From NCBI GenBank assembly GCA_937920485.1, contig CALETL010000177.1, positions 1 through 5,003 on the forward strand: a stretch of DNA of 5,003 nt, written 5' to 3'. Positions 1-5,003 of the stretch are shown here, in pieces. The first letter of the stretch is position 1, and every line of letters begins with the position of its first letter. The DNA comes from an uncultured Phycisphaerae bacterium. Lineage in GTDB: Bacteria > Planctomycetota > Phycisphaerae > Sedimentisphaerales > Anaerohalosphaeraceae. Position numbers and translations under genes: made by a program. The notes beneath the pieces are model-generated. The model was not told where the DNA came from and searched no databases. It saw only the letters and a program-made list of their open reading frames with translations.

Positions 1-518
1 AAATCAGCCAGGTAACTGTCGACTGTCTTGTCCGGGTCTATTTTGCCCGCATCGATCAGTTTTGAAATAATAATGCCAGCATAAGACTTGGACGAGGACT
101 GCAGTAGTTGCGTCTGTTCATGGGTGAAGCCGTTGTCGTAAAACTCGCCCAGAATCACGTTGTCCTGAATGACAATGAAACCCTTGGTCTGGGTTGACGT
201 CAGCGACTCGACGAAGGCCCAGCCCTCGCGCAACTCCTGCTCTATGTCGAACGGGGCATCTGCGAACGTCAGTACGGCCGGATCTTTCGCCCTCATGACG
301 TGCACGTTTCCAAAGAGGCCGTATTCATCCCAGTTCATGGAGGTGTATTTGTAATAGGGCCAGCTCTGCATGTTCTTCGGAGTGATTTCCGAAAGCTCGA
401 ATGGCCGGTAGAAATCGTTGAGCGTGAGCTTGGTCTCGGCAGATACAACCGCGCCCAGCCCTAAAATGAGGACAAACGTCGCGGTCATGCAGAAGGCAAA
501 AACTATAGACTGTTTCAT
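1..518 (-). CDS. Exported serine hydrolase of the beta-lactamase / penicillin-binding-protein-like fold, N-terminal part
   Basis: This frame is open from an ATG at 518-516 to the left window edge, so only the first 172 residues are visible and the C-terminus is missing. Residues 1-27 look like a Sec signal peptide: a short basic start, a hydrophobic run, then a likely cut after VVSA. The mature protein should therefore be periplasmic or secreted. At residues 141-144 the sequence is SSSK, followed by SYAGIIISKLIDAGKIDPD. This fits the S-x-x-K nucleophile motif and the following helix of class C beta-lactamase-like hydrolases, the family that includes 6-aminohexanoate-dimer hydrolase (NylB) and esterases. 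The preceding FIVIQDNVILGEFYDNGF is the usual beta-hairpin before that motif. The later Tyr and Lys/His motifs lie outside the window, so activity and substrate cannot be judged. The start is supported by AGGGGG at 531-526, 7 nt before the ATG. It lies 137 bp after the small lipoprotein gene and is clearly richer in G+C than that gene. Confidence 0.85.
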   Translation of the reverse strand, partial: MKQSIVFAFCMTATFVLILGLGAVVSAETKLTLNDFYRPFELSEITPKNMQSWPYYKYTSMNWDEYGLFGNVHVMRAKDPAVLTFADAPFDIEQELREGWAFVESLTSTQTKGFIVIQDNVILGEFYDNGFTHEQTQLLQSSSKSYAGIIISKLIDAGKIDPDKTVDSYLAD

Positions 519-525
519 GGTATTT

Positions 526-541
526 CCCCCTGTGATCGGGG
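526..541 (-). promoter_or_regulatory. Ribosome binding site of the hydrolase within a possible small hairpin
   Basis: On the minus strand the Shine-Dalgarno-like AGGGGG (531-526) is preceded by CCCC (541-538), with the seven bases GATCACA between the two pairing arms. A four-pair G/C stem could therefore cover the ribosome binding site. The pairing is visible, but a stem this short can arise by chance, and any translational control is inference. The entry mainly documents the site that fixes the ATG at 518. Confidence 0.35.
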
Positions 542-655
542 TTCTAATTTTGTACGGGTTGGCACAAGTTTATTTTCGGCTAACAAGTTGCTCAACGGGT
601 CAGCATATCGCAGGTTTCACACTAACTCTATACCCCCAATATATTGTGTAGCTCT

Positions 656-997
656 TTAACCGCCGTTAGCAACACGTTCAAAAGAGACAAGTTTTCCATC
701 TTTAAATGTAAATCGGGTCGCATATGTTTCAAAGCTTCTTTGAAAGGCTTTACCAGACCCGCAAAAAAAACACGTTTCACTCACCACGACCACATAAATT
801 TTTTTATTTTCCTTTTCATCAACCAACTGAGCGTTTGGGATTTTTTTTGTGAATTCACCTTCAGAAATGCCTATGGATATCTTTTTCTCAACTTCAACCA
901 TTTTCTCATCAGAAGTCGCATACCTTGCACACCCAAAAGATACAGCAAATATAAATACTGACAGTGTGATCAAAATGACCGTGTTTTTAAGTTTCAT
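656..997 (-). CDS. Small lipoprotein with a BamE/SmpA-like pattern and a CxxC motif
   Basis: The product has 113 residues. A basic N-terminus (MKLKN) and a hydrophobic run to about residue 20 lead to SFGC, with Cys23 as the probable lipidated residue. The lipobox is not ideal, with Ser at -3 and Phe at -2, so lipidation is likely but not certain. The mature part, ISIGISEGEFTKKIPNAQ followed near the end by TRFTFKDGKLVSFE, resembles the two-helix, three-strand plan of SmpA/OmlA (BamE-like) domains, where a G-[ml]-[ts]-x-x-[ev] turn is followed by strands ending in F-x-d-G-k-L. This is pattern resemblance, not a database match. Between the strands lies CFFC (Cys76 and Cys79), which is unusual for this fold and could form a disulfide or bind metal. 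The start has GGAG at 1008-1005, 7 nt from the ATG. It begins 36 nt after the PAP2/barrel gene stop, with no terminator visible between, so the two are probably co-transcribed. Its exact function is unknown. Confidence 0.8.
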   Translation of the reverse strand: MKLKNTVILITLSVFIFAVSFGCARYATSDEKMVEVEKKISIGISEGEFTKKIPNAQLVDEKENKKIYVVVVSETCFFCGSGKAFQRSFETYATRFTFKDGKLVSFERVANGG

Positions 998-1033
998 CGT
1001 TCATCTCCAGTCTTTTTAGAAAATCGAGTCTTG

Positions 1034-2347
1034 TTACAGCCATGAAAATGCGACACCCAAGTAAGGTATACTATAAACAACATGGTTATTTATCTCAGAA
1101 GTATCGATATTTCGAACATAATAACTATAACCGGCAGTAAAGTCCCAGCGATCAGAAATTCGATAATTTAGAAAAACTCCGGTATTCAAAGCCGAATCTT
1201 CAGAAAGGTAGATACCCTCTGCTTCTATGCCCACTGAGAATTTATGGTTTATTTGGTAACTGACTATTGTGCTCAAAAATGGCAGGATGACGCCGTCCTT
1301 TACTTCAGCGTTTGTTGATCCTGATGCCGTGGCCAGGCCCATTTCTATGTGTTGGTAAGACAATGCAGCGCCTAACTTGACATCCCATGGACTGGCAGGT
1401 GTCAAATTGTAAAGCCATCGAGCACGCAAATCATACAATAACCAATCTGAATAAATTTCTGTATTGGCTGGAAAAGTCTGGCCCGCAAACGACACGGGAT
1501 TGGTAAACGAACCTTGGTCCCGAGACTCGAAAGGAGCGAAATAAAGAGACACTTCATTGCGATCATTGAGATAGAAAGCGATATCGATTGTAGCTGTGGT
1601 TGTAGGGTCATTGATTTTCTCAAAATTTGCCAGATCAAATGTGGTGCCAGTATCTGAAGGAGCCGTAATTTCATTTTTTTGCAGATAAGCCGGACCAAAG
1701 ATAAAATTGTAGCGAGATTTTCGGGATTTAAAAGAAGAGCGTTTGGTTTTGGATTTCTCAGCATCTGTTGTAATATTTAAAGTGATACCGGCGCCGCCAT
1801 TGACCACCATAGGCAATATGGAGACATTGCTGGACTCGGATTGCGGGGTTACAAACAACCAGTTGTACATCAAACCGATGCTGGCGCCTGCGACCGTATC
1901 ATCCGCAAAGTGGTTATACGACTGGATCCGGCTGTAAGCAGTAAACCCGGCTGCCAAAAGGGCTGGAACTCCCCACCAGTGTCCATAGCGCTGATCAATA
2001 AATCCGGCCCCGGCAAAAGCGGCGGTGGTATGCCCGGAGGGAAACGAGACCTCATCACTGAAATCAGGCCGAACTTTTTGAACCAATTCCTTAGCCACAC
2101 CCATTGTCGCCAACGAAAAACCAATGGATTTTATGGCCTGGTAAGTACCTTCACGATCCCATAATCCTCCCTCGGGATTGCCGGCAACAAAGGTTGATAA
2201 ACCTGCAATTGCGGGAAGGATGATTTGCAAGTAGTCTCCAGCTTCTGTAATATCTTCATTCTCCGCATAGGCTGTTAGGGAATAATTAAGAGAAAAAAAG
2301 GAGAGCAGGGTCAAAGCAAGAACAGTATTTAGAAAAAGCTTTTTCAT
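1034..2347 (-). CDS. PAP2-family phosphatase fused to a C-terminal outer-membrane beta-barrel
   Basis: The product has 437 residues. Residues 1-28 form a Sec signal peptide ending AYA, so the protein is exported. Residues 35-168 are a PAP2 (type 2 phosphatidic acid phosphatase) domain with all three motifs intact: K-x6-RP at Lys86/Arg93-Pro94, PSGH at 103-106, and SR-x5-H-x3-D at Ser139-Arg140/His146/Asp150. In this family His146 is the nucleophile and His106 the acid. Residues 194-212 are a Lys/Ser-rich linker. From about 213 to the end the sequence alternates polar and hydrophobic residues with many aromatics and ends YLGVAFSWL, as expected of an outer-membrane barrel of roughly 8-10 strands. 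The last residue is Leu instead of the commoner Phe. I infer an outer-membrane-anchored phosphatase with its active site in the periplasm. The substrate could be a lipid phosphate, an isoprenoid diphosphate or a lipid A phosphate, and the sequence does not decide. Its start is supported by AGGTGA four bases before the ATG. A promoter and inverted repeat lie upstream, and a small lipoprotein gene follows. Confidence 0.9.
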   Translation of the reverse strand: MKKLFLNTVLALTLLSFFSLNYSLTAYAENEDITEAGDYLQIILPAIAGLSTFVAGNPEGGLWDREGTYQAIKSIGFSLATMGVAKELVQKVRPDFSDEVSFPSGHTTAAFAGAGFIDQRYGHWWGVPALLAAGFTAYSRIQSYNHFADDTVAGASIGLMYNWLFVTPQSESSNVSILPMVVNGGAGITLNITTDAEKSKTKRSSFKSRKSRYNFIFGPAYLQKNEITAPSDTGTTFDLANFEKINDPTTTATIDIAFYLNDRNEVSLYFAPFESRDQGSFTNPVSFAGQTFPANTEIYSDWLLYDLRARWLYNLTPASPWDVKLGAALSYQHIEMGLATASGSTNAEVKDGVILPFLSTIVSYQINHKFSVGIEAEGIYLSEDSALNTGVFLNYRISDRWDFTAGYSYYVRNIDTSEINNHVVYSIPYLGVAFSWL

Positions 2348-2401
2348 TTAATCACCTTTCCTTTTTACTAAGATTTCTTACCGATCACATAATTCAAGGC
2401 C

Positions 2402-2422
2402 AATTTATGCCTACCATAAATT
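2402..2422. repeat. Perfect 8-5-8 inverted repeat in the PAP2/barrel leader
   Basis: AATTTATG (2402-2409) and CATAAATT (2415-2422) are exact reverse complements separated by the five bases CCTAC. The repeat lies about 55 bases before the ATG of the PAP2/barrel gene and just downstream of the predicted promoter. It could be an operator for a dimeric regulator or a stem-loop in the 5' leader. It is not a good terminator: the A-tract follows it on the plus strand, so in minus-strand RNA the U-tract comes before the stem. The repeat is directly visible; its role is inferred. AT-rich sequence makes chance repeats commoner here. Confidence 0.5.
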
Positions 2423-2436
2423 AAAAAAATAAAAAT

Positions 2437-2466
2437 ATTAAAAACTTATTTTGTGTCATAAGTCAA
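2437..2466 (-). promoter_or_regulatory. Predicted sigma70-type promoter for the PAP2/barrel operon
   Basis: On the minus strand TTGACT (2466-2461) matches the -35 consensus at five of six bases. After an 18-bp spacer, TTTAAT (2442-2437) matches the -10 consensus at five of six. Transcription would start near 2430, giving a leader of about 80 bases that includes the 8-5-8 inverted repeat. The -35 box overlaps the end of the small upstream ORF. The surrounding sequence is very AT-rich, so some promoter-like matches are expected by chance, but the spacing and position are good. Confidence 0.55.
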
Positions 2467-2638
2467 CTGCTTTAAACACTGAATGTTGTGGTTCCCTTAC
2501 AGGTTTTATATGTTGAGCTTTCTGTGAAATGGTCGTCGGGACATGAAAATCACCTGCGATGGCGACCGCCCCAATGACCATGATCGTGCAAATTGATATG
2601 ACTACAGATATTGTTATAATCGTCTTGTTCCTCTTAAC
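2456..2638 (-). CDS. Possible small one-pass membrane protein lacking a standard start codon
   Basis: A 60-codon frame ends in TGA at 2458-2456 and reads like a real small protein. A basic start (KRNK) is followed by a hydrophobic segment of about 24 residues from TIITISVV to GAVAIAG, then a polar tail DFHVPTTISQKAQHIKPVRE and onward to AVDL. No ATG, GTG, TTG or CTG opens the frame before the membrane segment; the in-frame stop upstream is at 2659-2657. A Shine-Dalgarno-like GGAG at 2652-2649 is 10 nt before GTT at 2638-2636, just where a start is expected, so GTT may be a mutated GTG or ATG. An internal ATG at 2581-2579 would give only 41 residues, cut the membrane segment and have no clear ribosome site. 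It begins 38 nt after the large lipoprotein gene. It may be a decayed gene, a gene with a non-standard start, or a chance frame. I do not recognise the family. Confidence 0.35.
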   Translation of the reverse strand, partial: VKRNKTIITISVVISICTIMVIGAVAIAGDFHVPTTISQKAQHIKPVREPQHSVFKAVDL

Positions 2639-2676
2639 AAATAAACTTCTCCAGTACTAATAGAATCACAGCAGTA

Positions 2677-3846
2677 TTAAGGGCCGCCCAGCGGAAGCGT
2701 GAGCACAGGAGCTTTCCCTTCGCCGGGTGAGAGTGCCAGGCGCAGCAACTCGGCAAGTATCAGGAATGTACTTTTACTCTTCACATCGTTGTCGGCCAAG
2801 TAAAACCAGTGATTCCGATGCCGAACAGCAAAGGAGGATTCCGGCTGATCTTTCGACGATCGGACTTGGAAGAGACCGGGCAGTCCCTGGGATGAGACCC
2901 CCGGGGTCGGCCATTCCGGCACTGTCAATCCCTTATCGAGATGGGATGCGGGGATTTCGATTCCCCCGGCCAGATAGACGAGTGCGTCGAGAACCGATCG
3001 CGTGTCGATGGCGATGTGGTCCGTCTTGCTTTCGTCTTCATCGGTTTGCGCGCCTTCTTTGATCATTACATATCTGGCATCTTTAGTATCCAGACGGAGC
3101 AGCTCGAAAAGCCTGTCGCGTTCCACTGCATCCTGAGATATATACAGAGCGCGCAGTCTTCGCTCTGTTGTTAGGATGAACGCGTCACCTGAGGAATTGC
3201 GCTGGAAGCGATAGCCCGCCTTGGCCGCTTCCACCAAATCGGAACCTGATACCTGAGATACAGGTATCGGATCTGAGAGCACATCTGTGTGCGTCACGGA
3301 CCCGAAATAGAGGTCTGCCTTAACCTGGGTCTGATCCAGCAGACTAATGAGTTCCATAAACTCCTTAGAGACCGTTCCTGTCGTATTGGTTAGCCCGTTC
3401 ACATTTTGTACCATCAGCTGAAAGAGCACCGATACGGGCCAGTCGGAGGATGCGAGATCAATAAGGATCGGCAGCGGAACGGGACTCACCAAAGTCTTGG
3501 CGAATTCCTTGCCTCGCTGAGGCGTAAATGTAAACGTAGGCCGACTGGACCAGGTGACTTCGCCAAATCCCAAGTTCGTGGTTGCGCCTTGCTCTTTACC
3601 TGTAAAGCCACCCAAGGACACCGAAAAGGAGAGCTGGGCGCTGATGGAATTTGTACCCAGAAACTCTATGGTGTCCAGATAACGTAGTCGGACTATGTTA
3701 AGAAGCAGTTCCTGGTCGGACGAAATACGTACTGCTTCATTGTAAGCTTGCCGTCCGTCCTTCAACTGCTTGGGTCCGAAGGAACAACCGGCCAGAAAGG
3801 TCAGGGCAGCCAGCAGGACTAACGAGAAACGTAGAATTCTTAGCAT
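2677..3846 (-). CDS. Lipoprotein of unknown function, co-transcribed with the MscS-type channel
   Basis: The product has 389 residues. The N-terminus is a clear lipoprotein signal: MLRILR, a hydrophobic run, and the canonical lipobox LAGC with Cys21 lipidated. Ser22 at +2 is not an inner-membrane retention signal, so an outer-membrane location is likely. The mature protein has three visible parts. Residues 30-66 are helical (AYNEAVRISSDQELLLNIVRLRY). Residues 67-120 are Ser/Gly/Thr-rich and strand-like, ending in TPQRGKEFAKTLVSP. A mixed region from 125 onward ends with a distinctive block at 346-386 (HWFYLADNDVKSKSTF, then APVLTLPLG). From memory this end block recurs in uncharacterised bacterial proteins, but I cannot name a family or a function. 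There are no further membrane segments and no obvious catalytic motif. It starts 6 nt after the channel stop, with GGAGG 10 nt before the ATG, so a tight operon and possibly translational coupling are likely. A role linked to the channel or the envelope is inference. Confidence 0.85.
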   Translation of the reverse strand: MLRILRFSLVLLAALTFLAGCSFGPKQLKDGRQAYNEAVRISSDQELLLNIVRLRYLDTIEFLGTNSISAQLSFSVSLGGFTGKEQGATTNLGFGEVTWSSRPTFTFTPQRGKEFAKTLVSPVPLPILIDLASSDWPVSVLFQLMVQNVNGLTNTTGTVSKEFMELISLLDQTQVKADLYFGSVTHTDVLSDPIPVSQVSGSDLVEAAKAGYRFQRNSSGDAFILTTERRLRALYISQDAVERDRLFELLRLDTKDARYVMIKEGAQTDEDESKTDHIAIDTRSVLDALVYLAGGIEIPASHLDKGLTVPEWPTPGVSSQGLPGLFQVRSSKDQPESSFAVRHRNHWFYLADNDVKSKSTFLILAELLRLALSPGEGKAPVLTLPLGGP

Positions 3847-3852
3847 AGGTAA

Positions 3853-5003
3853 TTATCCTCCCTTTAAACGCTTCCAACGCCAGCGCTTGGCTGAGCTTAA
3901 GCGGGATCCGGGTCGCGATGTCTTCTGATCTCTATCGACTTCAGATATCTCCTTTTGCTCTGCGTGGTGCGGAGATCCTGTTGGTGGGTAATCGAGAATA
4001 TCTTCGAACTCCATTTGTCCTTCTTCATCAAATTCTGGAAAAGGCAGCTTGCCTTTCGTTCGCCAATCCTCGACCTGAGCCTCGGCCCCGCGGCTTTTCT
4101 CAGCGTCCAAGCCAGTGTCTTTGCTGAAATAAGTTGTCTGCGACGGAAACGCAAAGCCCGTCCCCGCCTCTTTTACAATGTCCATAATTCTCAGATTTAA
4201 ATCTTCACGAATAGCCCAATATTCGGGGTAGTCGCTGGTACGGATGTATGCAAAAACTTCTATGTCCAGGGAGGTATCACCAAAGCGACGAAACCGCACG
4301 CGCAGACGTTCTGGCGATACCTTCGGATGGCCGATCAGCATCTTTCGCAACTTTGTCAATACATAGCGCAGTTGTTCGGCTGTTGTTTCGTATCGTAGTG
4401 CTAAAATTACTTGAAACAGCGTCCTTTCCCTTGCCGATAAGTTTTCCAATTGCATTTGGGAAAACTCTGCGTTTGGAATGCTCACGATAGTGTCTTCGTA
4501 CTTTCGAACACGCGTCGTACGCAATCCGATACTTTCCACGAAGCCGATTTGGTCGCCAAAACAGCAGATGTCACCAACATTAACCGGTTTATCCAAGAAC
4601 AAGATTATACCGCCTATAAAGTTCTCTAAAGTCGGACGAACAGCCAGTGCAATTGCGAAGCCGCCAACTCCCAGACCGGCAAGAAGGGGCATCAACGAAA
4701 CACCTAAATCTTCTAACCCGTCCACCACTATCCAAACGGCGATAATCAGACTTAAGATACGCAAAGTGATGCTTATCAGGTAGGTGTTCACTTTTTTAGA
4801 TTTAAGCCGTGATGATCGAGATATGGAGCTGGCAACAATACCAGCAAGCGTAACGATAAACCATGCTAAGCAGACGAGCGATATAGTCCACAATCCAATT
4901 TCGATTACAAAATCGACGAGGCCTACTGAGTTTAGCTGCTCGTCGATGAGTTCATCGGCCAGTTTTGCAAAACTCCATCCAAATGCGGGCAGAAGCAACC
5001 TCT
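3853..5003 (-). CDS. MscS-family small-conductance mechanosensitive channel, N-terminus beyond the window
   Basis: The frame is open to the right edge. The first possible start inside is a TTG at 4998 with an Arg codon before it and no ribosome site in view, so the true start is probably outside. Residues are numbered from that TTG. Membrane segments are visible at about 29-57 and 73-93. The pore helix at 100-134 contains AGLGVGGFAIALAVRPTLENFIGG and is followed by DKPVNVGD. This is the MscS signature; Arg121-Pro122 stand where E. coli MscS has Gln112-Gly113, and the second glycine is kept. The cytoplasmic beta-domain follows (GFVESIGLRTTRVR, IPNAEF, 151-180). The alpha/beta domain ends at FAFPSQTTYF near 282-291, typical of the family. 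A hydrophilic tail of about 90 residues contains WRTKGKLPFPEF and DYPPTGSP and ends very basic (KRWRWKRLKGG). Such channels sit in the inner membrane and open under membrane tension to release solutes on osmotic down-shock. It is followed 6 nt later by the lipoprotein gene. Confidence 0.93.
   Translation of the reverse strand, partial: RLLLPAFGWSFAKLADELIDEQLNSVGLVDFVIEIGLWTISLVCLAWFIVTLAGIVASSISRSSRLKSKKVNTYLISITLRILSLIIAVWIVVDGLEDLGVSLMPLLAGLGVGGFAIALAVRPTLENFIGGIILFLDKPVNVGDICCFGDQIGFVESIGLRTTRVRKYEDTIVSIPNAEFSQMQLENLSARERTLFQVILALRYETTAEQLRYVLTKLRKMLIGHPKVSPERLRVRFRRFGDTSLDIEVFAYIRTSDYPEYWAIREDLNLRIMDIVKEAGTGFAFPSQTTYFSKDTGLDAEKSRGAEAQVEDWRTKGKLPFPEFDEEGQMEFEDILDYPPTGSPHHAEQKEISEVDRDQKTSRPGSRLSSAKRWRWKRLKGG
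3857..3862 (-). promoter_or_regulatory. Ribosome binding site of the lipoprotein gene inside the end of the channel gene
   Basis: The minus strand reads AAAGGGAGGATAA at the end of the channel gene. The same bases encode the last residues Lys-Gly-Gly-stop and supply the Shine-Dalgarno sequence for the lipoprotein ATG at 3846. Ribosomes ending on the channel would stop next to the new start, which favours translational coupling. Confidence 0.65.

Larger units (their letters stand above)
2348..2676. other. Intergenic region between the two operons
   Basis: This 329-bp gap holds the startless small ORF (2638-2456), the predicted promoter (2466-2437), the 8-5-8 inverted repeat (2422-2402) and the ribosome binding site of the PAP2/barrel gene. 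I see no stem with a following T-tract to end the channel-lipoprotein transcript, so some read-through into the PAP2/barrel operon is possible. Bases 2423-2452 are extremely AT-rich. Confidence 0.6.

Noticed and set aside
637..646. Ten-base palindrome CAATATATTG after the small lipoprotein gene
   Set aside because: It has no loop and no T-tract, so it is not a terminator, and it is too short and AT-rich to claim as an operator.
519..655. Possible promoter TTGAGC-17-TAAACT before the hydrolase
   Set aside because: Each box matches only four of six consensus bases, too weak to list as a feature, although the hydrolase may well have its own promoter here.
644..961. Plus-strand 105-residue frame opposite the small lipoprotein
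   Set aside because: It is antisense to a gene with a signal peptide, ribosome site and family-like pattern; its own sequence has no domain-like features and no good ribosome site.
1402..2164. Several overlapping frames on both strands inside the PAP2/barrel gene
   Set aside because: The gene here has all three PAP2 motifs and a barrel pattern, so the other frames are shadows.
2402..2435. Inverted repeat followed by A-rich sequence as a terminator
   Set aside because: For minus-strand transcripts the T-rich tract comes before the stem instead of after it, and no plus-strand gene ends here.
2896..2908. Palindrome GACCCC-C-GGGGTC
   Set aside because: The spacer is a single base, so it cannot form a hairpin, and it lies in coding sequence of the lipoprotein; probably chance in a G/C-rich spot.

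Overview
All supported genes in this window lie on the minus strand, so the region reads from right to left. Everything recognisable belongs to a Gram-negative (two-membrane) cell envelope: a mechanosensitive channel, two lipoproteins, a periplasmic phosphatase joined to a predicted outer-membrane beta-barrel, and an exported serine hydrolase. No tRNA, rRNA, transposase, CRISPR array or phage gene was found. The organism is probably a proteobacterium in the broad sense. The C-terminal tail of the MscS-type channel reminds me of deltaproteobacterial relatives, but that is a weak recollection and not proof.

Region by region, in the direction of transcription: (1) 5003-3853 is an MscS-family channel whose first residues lie beyond the right edge. 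(2) 3846-2677 is a 389-residue lipoprotein of unknown function. It starts 6 nt after the channel stop, and its ribosome binding site lies in the last channel codons, so the two almost certainly share an mRNA. (3) 2676-2348 is a 329-bp stretch without a conventional gene. It holds a 60-codon open frame that looks like a small one-pass membrane protein but has GTT where a start codon should be. It also holds a good sigma70-type promoter facing the next gene and a perfect 8-5-8 inverted repeat just downstream of that promoter. (4) 2347-1034 encodes a PAP2 phosphatase with all three catalytic motifs, fused to a beta-barrel of about 220 residues. (5) 997-656, 36 nt further on, encodes a small lipoprotein with a BamE/SmpA-like pattern and a CxxC motif, probably in the same operon. 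(6) 518-1 is the N-terminal part of a beta-lactamase-fold serine hydrolase whose remainder lies beyond the left edge.

There are two likely transcription units, channel-lipoprotein and PAP2/barrel-small lipoprotein, plus the hydrolase, which may be separate. Base composition differs between them: 181-240 in the hydrolase is 40/60 G+C by hand count, while 781-840 in the small lipoprotein is 22/60. I see no clear defence or mobile system. The points most worth following up are the PAP2/beta-barrel fusion with its lipoprotein neighbour, the startless small ORF, and the promoter plus inverted repeat in front of the fusion gene.
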